Shown here in pieces: positions 21,421 through 33,410 of a DNA stretch of 64,000 nucleotides. Where the stretch lies: positions 248,001 through 312,000 of the forward strand of contig CAJNDT010005868.1 of assembly GCA_905221615.1 (NCBI GenBank). Reading direction: 5' to 3'. The notes beneath the pieces are model-generated. The model made no database searches. It had not been told where the DNA came from and saw only the letters and a list, made by a program, of their open reading frames with translations. Source of the stretch: Symbiodinium sp. CCMP2592 (lineage: Eukaryota > Sar > Dinophyceae > Suessiales > Symbiodiniaceae). Within the stretch, counting starts at the first letter, position 1. Every line of letters begins with the position of its first letter. Made by a program: the position numbers and the translations under genes.

Positions 21421-21990
21421 GCGAGCTCTGTTCTTTCGGGCCCCAATCACTGGGTGAGCCCCTTTGGGCCCCAGTATCGCTGGGCGAGCTCCATCGTGGG
21501 CCCCAGTGACCACCAGGCGTGCCCAATCGGGCCCTGGTCAAACTTTGCTGGGCGAGCTCCATCGTGGGCCCCAGTAACCTGGCGTGCCCACTCGGGCCCT
21601 GGTAAAACTCTGCTGGGCGAGCTCCGTCATGGGCCCCAGTAACCAGGCGTGCTCACTCGGGCCCTGGTTTCACTCTGCTGGGCGAGCTCCGTCATGGGCC
21701 CTAGCAACCAGGTGTGCTCATTTGGGCCCTGGTAACCCTGCTGGGTGACTCCGTGGGCCCCAGCAACCAGGTGTGCTCGATTGGGCCCTGGTTTCACTCT
21801 GCTGGGTGAGCTCCAGTGTGGGCCCCAGCAACCAGGTGTGCTCGATTGGGCCCTGGTTAAACTCTGCTGGGTGAGCTCCAGTGTGGGCCCCAGCAACCAG
21901 GTGTGCTCGATTGGGCCCTGGTTAAACTCTGCTGGGTGAGCTCCAGTGTGGGCCCCAGCAACACATTTATCAGGAGAGCTTTCGGGCCCT
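21420..21990. repeat. GC-rich minisatellite, 65-bp unit
   Basis: About eight units marked by GCTGGG(C/T)GAG at 21479, 21547, 21612, 21677, 21740, 21801, 21866 and 21931 (steps 68, 65, 65, 63, 61, 65, 65). Each holds two GGGCCC palindromes. Open frames across it change phase each unit and are not taken as genes. Confidence 0.9.
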
Positions 21991-22009
21991 GATTCCACCC
22001 CAAGCACAT

Positions 22010-23520
22010 GACATTCTTCATCTTTGTGCTTCCAGATGCCAGGTCTATCATGGTGGACGACGTCATGACCCTGATGGTTTGGGAGGCAAATGCGTGGCTC
22101 TTGATTTCGAGTGTGTTTCCCGCTTGGTTGCCAGGTCCTGGATTTCGGCTTCGGTCAGCTTCGAGGTAGGTGAAAGGCAGCAGCATTCGTGTCGATTCCA
22201 ATGCCTGGCACGGCCAGGTCACATCCTTCGACTTTGATTTGGACAAGGCCAACAGCCTAGATTCTACCAGCTTCCGATTAATGAAATCCCGCTCAGTGAG
22301 GTCGTTTATGCCATCTTCGTCATGGAGACAGCGCCTGAGCTAGTTTCGCAGCTTTTTATCGGCCTGGTCGGAAATTAGATGATGGTCAGGTCCACAATCT
22401 CGACTTCGTCTGCGAAGGAGGTGCCTCTACTGTTTGCTGAATGAACACGGTAATTGGTGAGATATGGACAGGCTCCATGCCAGAGCTGCTCGAATGGCTT
22501 GGAGGCAGCTGCCTTAGCAGCAGTTGCTCAGAATTGGTGTAGGGCCTGATTGTGGTTCATTTCGAGATGCCAGGTCCAAGACTTCGTCTTCGACTTCGAC
22601 TTCGTCCGCTCTCATGATGCCTCTGGGAAGAGTTCCCCTCAGCTGTTTGCACATTGCTGAATGAGTTGGTTGATGCACGAGAGGTTTGGCACTATAAGTG
22701 TTGCTTTGCTTGTCGTGTCGCCGGCCTCAAGTGACTTTTTGCCACATGTCACATGGATTTGACTCCAATATATACTCCGATCCTTGGAACATGGGTTAGG
22801 ACTTAGGTGGCTGATGCTAAGGTAAATGCTTTACTGATCTGGTCCTCTACACGGGTTTGAGTCCTGGGATCCGATGTCCAGATTCTAAGATGACTTGCAG
22901 TGTAACTTTTTATCTCGTTCAACTATGACTGTCGCCCGAATCCTGGAACTCAGTAGGTTCAGAAGTTTAGGCAGGATGGCATGGCGTATTATTATCGAGG
23001 TCACTTCATCTAAGTCTTGAGCATTTGACTTTAATTGAGGTTCCGAGAACTGGTCGGCCGTGTGGAGTCGCCTTCGCCTTCGTCTTGGAGTAAGCGTCTC
23101 GGCTCTGCTGGGACCCCTGGGATTAAAGGCTTTCTCGTCTTCGTAGTCTGATTTGCGCTGAGCGCTGCTGCCATGAAACTGTGTCCACTGCATGGAAGCA
23201 ACAAGATATCCAGAGTACTGCATGGTGGTGATGCTTTGCATAGATTGGTTATTGATGTTACCCTGGAGATTCAGATGCGGAGATGGCGCGCTTTGCGGAT
23301 ACCACAAGCAAGTATCATGGACCTGCTGTTTTTGTATGAACGTGAAATGGGACGTGAATCAGCCTTCTGCAACTTCTGGGATATGTGGAAACATTTTCAG
23401 GGCCATGAGCGGATTGAGATGCTTGAGCGTATCTCCCTCATATTCCCGCAGTTTGCTTATAGCATGCTGGATCAATGGTATTGCCACTCGATGCGTATTC
23501 ACCTGGATCAGCTGGATTAG
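22010..23520 (-). CDS. Probable multi-exon gene, minus strand, unknown function
   Basis: Several minus-strand segments read as protein. From 23520 down: NTHRVAIPLIQHAISKLREY followed by GDTLKHLNPLMALKMF. From about 23040: DEVTSIIIRHAILPKLLNLL. From about 22545: KPFEQLWHGACPYLTNYRVH. From 22339, just after an in-frame TAG that would be the acceptor: HDEDGINDLTERDFINRKLV, then KSKSKDVTWPCQ and an open frame down to the minisatellite. The (T/C)TTCG motif becomes Glu-Asp codons on this strand. Exon borders are not resolved and some parts may be decayed. A plus-strand frame (23173-23520) is also open but less consistent. Confidence 0.4.
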
Positions 23521-23895
23521 ACCTTCTCAAGGCCGGCATGGGACAACTCCGAGCAAACAGCTTATTTCTGTGAGCGAGACAAACACCAAAGAGGGTACGA
23601 GCAGTTGGGCGCATAAATTTAAATATCTGGCGTTCTTCTGATTACTTTTGGAGTCATCTGCTTGCAGGGCTTCTGGGCTTTTCTTGTGGGTCTTTGTCAT
23701 GGATGGGGTCTCTCCTGGAATGGCAGACCCCCGGAATTCTTGCTAAACCATGAATTGGCGGATGTGCATCCCTCTCGTGATCGTTGCCGAGTGCTCCGTA
23801 TAACCCCTGCTTTCCTCCAACAACTCTGGCGATGCAGCCGCCTCGGGCTTCTCGCGTCCACTTGTGTAGCTCACTTACCTGCTCCTTAGTAGTAC

Positions 23896-24249
<354 letters not shown>

Positions 24250-25560
24250 CCCTGGCCAAGAAACCAGAGCAGCACTAACAAGCGACTGAATTATAATAGC
24301 CACAAAATCTTAAATCCTAAATTAGAACACAAACCCTAAACCTTCTTGAACCCTAGGATGGCAGGTCCCCGCTAGCCCTTCTCGAACCTGAGCGAAGAAA
24401 GTCTGACTCGTATCTGGCAGCTACAGAAGTGATGTACCAGTGTTCGTGAACCCGTGGCATTGGTTGGGGCTTGGGGTTTCTGTTGTTGTACGTATTGATT
24501 TGGTTCGGCGTACTGGGCCCCATGACGGACATCGTCAGACCCCCGCACAGACCCCGTCGTCACTCTCAGGCCGGAACAGCTGATTTTGGGCGGAGGATTG
24601 GGCTGCCGTGGCGAGGCCGGGGATTTGTCACCAGAGGCTCTTCCTTGAAGCCTAAAAACCCTGAAGCCTCAACCCTAAAGCCCGTAGACCCTTTAAACCC
24701 CAAGTTTGGAGGGCTTTTCTTCCTTGGAACCCTGAACACCCTAAGCTTTTCAACCCTCAACCCTAAACCCGTTAACTACTTGCACTAATTTCTGGGGCTC
24801 TGGGTCGTTTTTGGGTTTTGGGTTCCTGTTTACGGTTAGGGTATCAGGGTTCCTGTCACTGGTTCCTGTCGTGATTTAATTCAGGTTCTGGAGTTTGGAT
24901 GTTGGTAAGGGAGGTCTAGGACCGGATCAATGCTTGAGTAAGACGGTTATGCTCATTTGTTGGCATAGGTTCTTGAGGGGTTCCTTTAGGGCCTTCAGAG
25001 TTCTCAGTTTTAGGTGGGTTGAGTCCTTCCGGTTCAGTGCGGAGGTTTCAGGTTCTTCGGAGTGGGATTGGTTTTCTGCGCACATACAGACAACATTAAA
25101 CCCCGACCATGCCCATGGTCAATGGGGCCCTAAACATGTGCAGGCAGCCAGGGGACGCATGCTCGCACACACAAAGCCTTGACCCAATCACCATTGTCAT
25201 TCTCAGTGTCATATTAGAAACCCCGTTATGTTGTTGTGTGTTTGCCCTTTCAAACCCGTTAACTATTGTACCTATGCCACCGCAAAGAGAAATCACTCAA
25301 TCCTGAACCGCTGCCCTAAAGTTTTAAACCCTAAGCAGGATTTGGACGGGTTTCGGAGCCAGGTTCCAAGCTTCTGGTGAAATAGGCAGGAGGACTTGCA
25401 TGCAAAGAATGCAAAAACAAAGCAATTTTTTGACACAACAACTACCACTGCGGGATGTCCTCCTTAGTTCTAGTGGGGAGGGTTGCCCAGGGGAGGTTGC
25501 TTGACTTGGGAACACTTCGGCTTCCGGCGGGTGGCTCCATTGTTCAGGGTTATAGGCGTC
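24250..25560. other. No gene seen
   Basis: Short frames only, with some degenerate CCCTAAA words near 24330 and 24650-24770. Confidence 0.4.
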
Positions 25561-25579
25561 AGCTGTTGGCGGCCAACCA

Positions 25580-26080
25580 CTGGACCACACAACGCCTTTT
25601 CACTTGGCGGCCGAGTCCGGGCACGTCGAGGAGTTCCAAGTGGTGGACAGCCAGTCGCAGGTGCATCGCACCATCCGAAAGGACTTGGACAGCCATTCCG
25701 CCGACAACAAGATAGCGCCTACCTCCATGGTGACCCTCTTTACCTGAGCGTATACCTGCTCAGACGCTAGTGGGTCCATGAGCACCGGAGCATGCTCGGT
25801 CCAAGCTTCTAGCCCAGGGCAACAGAGCCAAGCCGAGAAGCGGCAGGCAACCATGGTGAGCGAGGAACCACGGAGCCTCCAAGACATGGAAAGCGGCATG
25901 TTCCCCGATGTTTCGACTGTTGGGAACCACTGCCACTGCGCTGGCGGGGACAACCCTCAGGTTGGCGTCATGCGCTGCACTGCCTGCGGGCTCCTGATCT
26001 CCTGCAAGGGGAGTGAACCAACGCCCAGGACCGGGCTGGCATGGACATGTCTCGTGCATGGCGTAGGCCCAACCTAAACC
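25580..26080 (+). CDS. Possible two-part gene fragment with a cysteine cluster
   Basis: The frame ESGHVEEFQVVDSQSQVHRT (about 25607 on) is protein-like and stops at 25748. A second frame from ATG 25778 gives 99 residues, including SLQDMESGMFPDV and a cluster CHCAGGDNPQVG..RCTACGLLISC that could bind zinc. An intron between the two is likely but not placed. Opposite-strand frames are also open. Confidence 0.3.
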
Positions 26081-26767
26081 CAACCTTAAACTCCCATGCC
26101 TGCTCGAGGTAATCCCCCTAGTGATTTAGTCCATGGGGATTATGGGGAAGACATTAGTAGGGGCTGGATTAATTACGGTGGCACCCTTTGATTGCTCACT
26201 CGTCCATAAGACCTTATTACTGATTCTGATCATTTGGGGTTTGCGGCCGCTTCGCCTTCGTCTTCGCTGGCTGCTGCCGGCAGCCGTCGTCGGCCGACAC
26301 GTTTGGGGGCTTCCCTACTTAACCTTGCCTAGCAGTAGCAGCCCAGCCCCAGCCCCATTAGGATTAATCAACAAAGGCGAGTGAGCTTAAGATAGGCACA
26401 TGCGAACCCGTTTTTTTCATGTCCATGGTAAGGCGGTGCCACCTTAGGCCAGCCACTAGGCGTAGGAAGTAGCATGTCATGTTGCAGCCTCGAGGCCACT
26501 TTCCCAGCCCTCTCCTTCCCAACCTGCATCCCTTGCGATCATCGAAGAAGGTCACAGACCCCTGTAGGACCCCCCTGGTGTCTGGAATCACCCGGGTCCG
26601 CGTGCAGGCTGCCATGTGCCGCCGTTTTGGCCGCTGTGCCAGTCCGGAGAGTCGTGTGAGCCTGAGCTTGGGGACAGTCGTTGCAAACGACTTCGGGTAT
26701 GTGTTCAGCTATCACATATACTAGCACTGTTTCTTTGGTTTGCGACTACCGACCTCACTGCACACTT

Positions 26768-27005
26768 GCCAGGTCCTGCATTTGCGGTCGTCAGTCAAGG
26801 CCAGTGTGCATTCAGCAAGCTTATCCCTTGAAGCTCCCGCCTGGTCTAGCGTTTGAGGTCATCACTTACATTAGTTGGACTTCGTCTTCGTCAAGGCCAG
26901 TGTGTATTTGCAGGCAATCATATTATACCTTCAAGCTCCTGCCAGGTCCTGCAATGAATTGCCATCGTCACTTACTCGGACTTCGTCTTCGTCAAGGCCA
27001 CTGAC
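26768..27005 (-). repeat. Three exon-like repeat units
   Basis: Units start at 26768, 26839 and 26941 with GCCAGGTCCTGCA or a variant. On the minus strand the best unit reads LDEDEVRVSDDGNSLQDLAG; the others carry stops or frame slips. They resemble duplicated exon pieces, related to the 22-kb minus-strand segments that also end in (I/V/L)DLA. Confidence 0.5.
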
Positions 27006-27761
27006 TGTCGCATTCGTCCAGGAAAGAGTTTAGGGTTTAGGCAGGGTTTAGGGTTGAGGAGGTAAGAAAAAGCTACCGTGAAACTCAGCTCGCACGCTAA
27101 GAATCAGAAGCTGCCTCCTCGCACCACGACCTGCCTTGCCCCTATGCTCCCCAAACCATATTTCGGGTGAAGACCCCAAACCCTTCCTAAAGTTGCAGAG
27201 GCGTAATCGGGTTCCACATCGATTGCCATTCTAATCCCGGATTTCCCTGGAACCACTTGGGCCATTGAATTGATCTTCAGCACCCTTGGACACGAAATCC
27301 CCTTCTGAGTAGATGCAGGGTTTTGCTCAAAGAATCAGATTCCGCAGGATTTAGGGATGGTCTTGGAAGCTTCTGTATTCTTGCCGTGGTCAAAAACCCA
27401 GTAATGTCTAGATGTCCCGGTAGATAGATCTGTAAATAAAGTCAAACTCGGGACCAGCCTATCCATGAGACTCTCCTGTTGATTCCGACATGTGCGAAGA
27501 CCATGATTTCTGGCATTGGAAGGTTCAAGCGAGGTGTAGCTGATTGGGCCATTTAAGGCCGTGAAGTCTGAAGCTCGTGTAGTTTATTTTGGTGGAGTCA
27601 GCAGAACATTGTAAGGTCAAAGTGGATTCTTCACGTCAGACAGAGCTCACCACCTTTTCCACAGAGCAAAGCCTTGAAGTCTGAAGCGGGTTAGAACCCA
27701 GGGTTTGTAATACAAGTTCTCAGTAGTTAACGTAGGCCGGTTATTCCAGTTTTTTGTAGTA
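27006..27761. other. No gene seen
   Basis: Only short frames. This is the upstream region of the next gene; no promoter motif was recognised. Confidence 0.35.
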
Positions 27762-29271
27762 ATGCCTCGCAAGCGAAAGGGCGAAGATGGTGCCACTGCT
27801 GGCTCTGAGCCCAAGCATGCGCCTGATCCTTCGGCGCCTTCGTCTTCGCCGCCTTCGGATGCAGCGGCCAAGGCGGCTCCAGCAGCGGCTTCGCCTTCGC
27901 CTTCGAAGGCCGAGGGTCCAGCGGCTTCGCCTTCGTCTTCGACGGCCAAGGCAGAGGCCAAGGGTGCAGCGGCTTCGGCTTCGCCTTCGAAGGCGAAGCC
28001 GAAGGAGCCACAGCCCAGAGAGACCAGGTTTGATTTACGTGTCATTTTTCTCATATTTCCTAGCAAGAGTGTTCGCGTAAGGGCTGAGCTGTCCTTCCCC
28101 CACAGGCCGTTATATTACCCCTCACCGTTTTGCCCTATTCAATTGAATTGCCCAATATCTTCTAGATCCAGGATCCAACGTCGAACCGGAGCGTGAAGAG
28201 GGCGAGATGGCAGCAGCAGCAGCAGGGCAAGGCTAGTGCCTTGGCATTCAATCAGGTCAAGCTCTTCTAACTTGTAAGGCATGAAACAGTACATCATTAT
28301 GTTTGCTGCTTCGTAAGATTAAAAACAGTCAATAATTAATATAAAGGCCAGGCATGCGGATTTGGAACTTCAAATCCCAGGCAGTACTCCAGTTGGTGCC
28401 ACACCAATCGCTGCCAAAGCTCCTGCAGCTGCTGTCTTGCCGGCGGAGGCAGGTCTGGGTGCCGACATGGCGGCGGCTCCCATTCCGCCGCCGCCGCTTC
28501 CGCCGCCGGCTTCGACTTCGCCGCCGGCTTCGACTTCGTCGCCGGCTTCGTCGAAGGCGCCTCCGGCTTCGAGTTCGCTGCCTTCGTCGGCTTCGTCTTC
28601 GTGCTGTCCAGTTCCCCCCCCCCCGGGGGACGTTTTCAGCTTGTGGACACAGGCCATGAATGAGCTGGCGGCGATCAAGACTCGAGTGGTGTGGATGTTG
28701 TCAAGCGACAACTATGCCACCGCCCAAGACCATGGGCTGGACCGGCAGTCCTTGAACATCGCCCTCCCGCCGACGCCCAGAACACCTGGAGAGGCGCGTG
28801 ACAGCCTTCAGGCAGGGCCTGGTTCTTTCAACTTACTAAATAAGGTTCCAAGGACTTGTACTTACTATGATCGGCTTTGAGTCAGCCTCAATTTCTAGGG
28901 GCTGGTTTCGCGTGCCCATGTCAGTTCATGCAGCGGCAGATCGCGGAGTTCGCCCAGTGGGAGGCGTTATACGCCTTCCACACTCCCGAGCTCGCGATCT
29001 ATGCCAGGTATGTTCAGTCAGCGACGACCGTTCCCTGAGCAGACTTGGTATTTTATTTACAACAATAAACTTTTATGTTTTATATTCTATTTGTAGGTAA
29101 GTAACATGACTTGCTACATAGCCCAGAATCGCTAAGGGGGGCACCACCAGCCAGCTGCATGGCCTGAGAGGCCCTCCGAAGCCGTGGCGGCCGCTTCCCG
29201 AGCACCTGGGAGGGCCCGGCAGAGGTAGCGACAAAGGCAAAGGCAAGGGCAATCCCAAAGGCCCGGCCTAG
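27762..29271 (+). CDS. Multi-exon gene, Ala/Ser/Pro-rich protein with Gly-Lys tail
   Basis: Exon 1 27762-28027 starts MPRKRKGEDG, a basic start, then Ala/Ser/Pro/Lys low complexity. A short acidic exon (NVEPEREEGEMAAAA) ends at 28226 with a GC donor. Exon 28352-28811 holds GHADLELQIPGSTPV, a Pro/Ser linker and FSLWTQAMNELAAIKTRVVW; GC donor. Exon 28934-29007 reads RQIAEFAQWEALYAFHTPEL, GT donor. Exon 29127-29271 ends in a Gly/Lys-rich tail and TAG. The last three joins keep phase exactly; the join of exon 1 to exon 2 is unsure. Possibly a nucleic-acid-binding protein by its basic ends, which is inference. No family recognised. Confidence 0.65.
28072..28137. repeat. Segment shared with 55.42 kb
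   Basis: TTCGCGTAAGGGCTG..GTCCTTCCCCC(A/G)CAGG and CCCCTCACCGTTTTGCCCT also occur at 55423-55482 on the same strand. Here it lies inside an intron, ending with an acceptor-like CCCCCACAG. Confidence 0.8.
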
Positions 29272-29336
29272 GCTTTTTTTTGAATTGGTGTTCGCCTTCG
29301 TTGGGCGTTCGCCTTTGTTTCGTCTTCGCCTTCGCT

Positions 29337-29719
29337 TCCTACAATGTCATGTGGGAAGTTGAAGTGAGCAGCTTGAAGACGCATGCCGACAAAATGCTTC
29401 AGAGCAATCCTGAACAATGATGATAACCAGGGGTTGCTGAAATCATGATTACCGCTCACATTGTCTGCCGCCAGGTTTGATGACACCTTGGCCATGCACA
29501 TCAGTCATTACAGATGGTTCGGGACTGAGTAGATGCTGCTTCGTTCCTACAATGTCATGTGCGAAGTTGAAGTGAGCAGCTCGAAGAGGCATGCCGACAA
29601 AATGCTTCAGAGCAATGTCATGATTACCGCTCACATTGTCTGCCGCCAGGTTGGATGACACCTTGGCCATGCACATCAGTCATTACAGATGGTTCGGGAC
29701 TGAGTAGATGCTGCTTCGT
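29337..29719. repeat. Tandem duplication, 208 and 175 bp
   Basis: Copy 1 29337-29544, copy 2 29545-29719. Copy 2 lacks about 33 bases (the CCTGAACAATGATG.. stretch). Otherwise nearly identical, so recent. Confidence 0.9.
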
Positions 29720-30172
29720 GCCAAGTCAGTCAGTTCGGGCACTTGCATGAATGAATGTCCTTGGTTTGTGCCAGCTTTTTAATCATTGCTCAAGTGAGGG
29801 AGTGAGCACATGCACATGTCTACGCATGCAGCATTCTATACCAGGACATTGAAGCCGAGTTAATTCTTAATAGAAGAGTAGGCTGATGTCGTTATGAAAC
29901 AGTGTCACTGGAATTGATGATTTAGCCGGCAGAAGCAGCAGAATTTTAGCCGTTTTCTGTCCCTGGCTTGGACGGCCGCGTCGAGAGAAGGAGCCCAGCG
30001 TCGAGAGAAGGAGCCTGCCACGTGACCTTGCAGTGAGAGCATGTAAGTATTTCATTTCATGCGAAATTCCGCGATCCCAGGACCTTCGTCGTCTTCGCCT
30101 TTTTCGCCTTCGCCTTCGTCGCCTTTGGCGTCATCCTTCGTCCTCTTCGCCTTCGTCGTCTTCGCCTTCGTC
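29720..30172. other. Upstream region of the next gene
   Basis: No coding frame. 30087-30172 is rich in TTCGCC/TTCGTC hexamers leading directly into ATG 30173. Confidence 0.4.
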
Positions 30173-32404
30173 ATGACGACGTATTTGTGCGTCGAGCTCG
30201 ACTGCTGCATCGTCGCGGCGCACGGCAACAACCCGACGCACATCTGCATCTGGACTGAAATTAACAAAGCGTCCTCCTTCAGGTAGGCCAAGGTTTTTTT
30301 TTGTAATAAGGTAAAAGCCAGAAAGTTGGAATATGATTATCCTAACTCTTCTATGGTAAATTATAGGGTATCCTACCATTAAACCATATTCCAACTTTCT
30401 GGAGTTCCCTGTATTATAGCAGAAGCTGAGATGACGCGAAGAGCTACTGGCCGACAGCGGCCGTTTGCCTGCTGGACGTCCAGCGGCTGTGGCCGGGGGA
30501 GCTCCCCGACAGCCTCCGTGGCGGAAGCTTGGCGGCAATTTACTTGAGCTGTTGCGTTGGTGCCAAACTTCCTTGCTTTCTGATCCGGCCAAGGAGACCC
30601 TCTGAGTTCACAAAATGACTTTTACAAGCTCATCTTGGAGGGCTCCGAGGCCATGGTGTCAGTGCTGTGCGTGGCATCTCGGCTGATTCCGTGTGCTTGG
30701 ACAGAGACCTTCCTTTTTTTGGGAATGTTGAATGCTGAGCCCACCCAGGTCATGGGCATCTGCGCCGCCAAGGATGGACGAGACGACAAGGCCCACGTCA
30801 TCATCCTCACGTGCAACTTGGCGATCAGTCACTGGTCCTAGGAGTGAGTTGCACCATGTCGAGTCAGACACTGCTTGGTACTTAGGCGGGGATGGTCGCC
30901 TTCGTTCCGTCGCTACTGCGATGGTGGTGGGCTGGTGCTTTATGGTTTCGCTATGGGTGCCGGGAAAATCTGCCTTCTACTCAGACATGGACGACATTCC
31001 AAGCTTCGCAGAGTCGAAGAAGATCACAGCTGCGATAAAAAATATCCAAACAGAGGCGGAAAGGAGGCCGATGGGCTGCATAGTCAATGTTCAATCAATT
31101 CAACGTGTTCTTCCTTAATTAGTCCTGCTTCCTCAGGTTCTTGAACACCGTCTTCCACATGAACATCCAGACCTCAACGCCGAAGACGGAGGACCGTAAA
31201 AAAAAAAAAGGAAAAGGCGGACGTGGAGGAGGAGAAGAACAAGGAGGAGAACGATGACAACGAGAAGAAGGAGGACAACAAGGAGGAGAACCATGACAAC
31301 GAGAACAAGGAGGAGGAGAACAAGGAGGAGGACGAGAACAAGGAGGAGGACGAGAACAAGGAGGAGGACGAGAAGAAGGAGGAGGACGAGAACAAGGACG
31401 ACAAGAAAAAATTTCTCGAGAAGGAGGAGTCGTCATTACCGGATGATGATGATGATGATGATCAGCCGCCCCCAAGTGGCAGCAAGAACAAATGTCCGTC
31501 TTGGCCTTCGCAAACGGCGAAGTTTTTGGAGTCTCTTGGTCCTCCGCCGCCTCCGCCACCGGGGAAGCCGCCTGCTGATGATGACGACGATGGTGACGGC
31601 GAGGAAGAGTCTGAGGAGGAGGACCTCACACTGGCACAGCGAATGGTCAGAAAATACACGCCGGAGCTCTTCGAGCTGATGATCCAGATGAACATCGATG
31701 ACAGTGCCTGGGCCGTGACTTGCCTGCAAGCATGGACTCAGTTGTTGCCTGCTTCAATATTCAAACAGATGGTCTGTTTTGCTTCAGTCCAGGGGATGGC
31801 AGCATTGTGCGAAGAAGACAAGACGAAAGCCCGGGAATTTATGGCCCATATTCTTCGGAAGCTCGGGCGGCATTTCATCAGTAGAAAATCGGATGTTTTA
31901 ATGAATTATCATGTCTATGAAAAGAAGTTGTTTGAAACCTCACTATCTGATTGCCTTGGCCGTTAACTCAGGGAGAGGAGCAAGAAGGGCAACTGTCCCC
32001 TCGACGAAGTGTTCCGCAATGCGTCCGCCAGCGTGCAATTTCATGTCATGTCCCGCTTGAATGTGAGGACTTTTCGCTTCTTGGATTATGCCCGACTTCT
32101 TCCTTTTGCAAATTTTTCTTGCTTCTAATTACTTTGTCATTGACGATTTATGGAGTCAATCATTCTCCTCTTCACAAGGACCAGGAGAGGGACCAGGAGA
32201 GGGAGGGCCTTCGTCGTCTTCGTCCCAGCAGCACCAGGCTGCCGCATCTTCCCAGCATCCGTCGCAGTCGACTTCGTCTTGGCACCAGTCGACTTCGTCT
32301 TCGCACCAGAGCTCGCAGGATGGCTTCTGGTCTTGGAATAGTTGGTGGGAAGATTGGGAGTGGGTGTGGTATGACGACAATTGGAAGAAGTGGAGCTGGC
32401 ACAG
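30173..32404 (+). CDS. Multi-exon gene, acidic and Trp-rich protein, unknown function
   Basis: Proposed exons: 30173-30282 (MTTYLCVELDCCIVAAHGNN), 30444-30555 (YWPTAAVCLLDVQRLWPG), 30629-30827 (LILEGSEAMVSVLCVASRL), 30985-31066 (MDDIPSFAESKKITAAIKN), 31137 or 31171 to 31926, 31972-32062 (KGNCPLDEVFRNASASVQF), 32179-32404. Phases fit at most joins; donors are GT and GC. The large exon has a Glu/Lys/Asp-rich stretch (31223-31420), Asp and Pro runs, then a globular part (TLAQRMVRKYTPELFELMI). The last exon is Ser/Gln-rich and ends in a cluster of tryptophans with acidic residues, before a consensus donor (CACAG|GTAAGT), so the gene goes on. The 32062/32179 join and the A12 run at 31198 are unsettled. 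Confidence 0.55.
30318..30402. repeat. Foldback element filling an intron
   Basis: CCAGAAAGTTGGAATATG and its exact complement (30385-30402) sit inside the 161-base first intron of the gene above. It is the only clear foldback of this kind in the central zone. Confidence 0.85.
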
Positions 32405-32509
32405 GTAAGTTTCTGGCCAGCTTTCTTGCGAGCCGTGCCGAAGCCTGAACTACATTAGAACACAAAGGACAGGACCAATTAATAGTTTAGTCAAGACTGG
32501 TTTTTTTGC

Positions 32510-32760
32510 ATGGCTCGCAAGACCACGAGTCTTCCAGGCTCTTCCAGCGAAAGACCTCGATTGCAGCACAAAGTGGTCCAAAAGTGAAGAAATGCTTTGC
32601 TCAGCTATTTGCGCTTCCTGATTCCTTGGTCACACCCCATTCCCTTGGAGTTGAGGTCTTTGGCCGACGAGATGTTCTTTTTGTCTGCCCCTTGGCAGGT
32701 GCCAGTGCCAGTCGTCTTAGTTCGCACATCTGCAGATACACTTTACTGCCAGGTCTGACC
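32510..32760 (+). CDS. Possible exon(s), frame uncertain
   Basis: ATG 32510 opens MARKTTSLPGSSSERPRLQ, which stops at 32585. An overlapping frame reads KKCFAQLFALPDSLVTPHS then GVEVFGRRDVLFVCPLAG to about 32700. It could be a first exon of the H3-like gene at 33.8 kb (the start recalls an H3 tail), or downstream exons of the previous gene. A minus-strand 186-codon frame is also open here. Confidence 0.25.
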
Positions 32761-33227
32761 AGCAGCCATCTTCTCTCATTATTGCAAACAAGATCTAAGC
32801 CGGGGCCTTGGATTCGACAGTCGTCCAAGCACTCCTGTAGAGTACCCCAGATTCCGCAGCTCGACATGCTTAGGTCCAGTAAAGCATCGAGTCCAGTGCA
32901 TGTGAACATGGGGTCGTGACGTGCACATTTGGCACCGAGATGACTCCGAGGTCCTGGCCGTGGAGTCTCGACTTGGTGTGACTGGCAAGGCTGAGTAGTC
33001 ATTCTGCCGAAATCTGAGTTGCAATAAATCCTGCAAGCTTCTGGCGCATGAGGCCATTGGCGATCAGAGAGTCTGGCACCTGGGTTTAGAAGTCCGTGTG
33101 TCTCATATTGGGCTGCCGTTGTGTGAGCAAGCAGCAGGAATCGAAGCATGTGCTGCAGCATTTGTTTGCTCTGGGTTCATTGCTGGACCGTGCGAGTCAG
33201 TGTCCACCGGGGTAGAATCCAGCAGAG

Positions 33228-33410
33228 ATGGTGCGAGTGCCTTGCCAGTTTGTTCGAGACGCACTTGCTTCTGTGTGTTTAAATTTCAGAGGAAATTTGC
33301 AACAGCTGAGGCAACACGGAACAGAGGCAAGGAAGCTGGAGTGCCGTGGTTGTAAGCCAGTCTTGTCATTTATTGTTGCTAGATTAGAACTTGTGCGAAG
33401 TAGTGACTGA
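33228..33410 (+). CDS. Weak candidate exon with Cys pair
   Basis: MVRVPCQFVRDALASVCLNF then ARKLECRGCKPVLS is open for 60 codons. Three copies of an ACACGGAA(G/C)A-led segment start near 33314, 33421 and 33540; the third also codes a Cys cluster. Either a decayed zinc-knuckle repeat or chance. Confidence 0.25.
   Translation: MVRVPCQFVRDALASVCLNFRGNLQQLRQHGTEARKLECRGCKPVLSFIVARLELVRSSD

Noticed and set aside
21311-22007. Long frames through the 65-base minisatellite
   Set aside because: The unit is not a multiple of three and the peptide repeats change frame; openness follows from GC-rich repeat content. Only the part above 22010 is used for the minus-strand gene.
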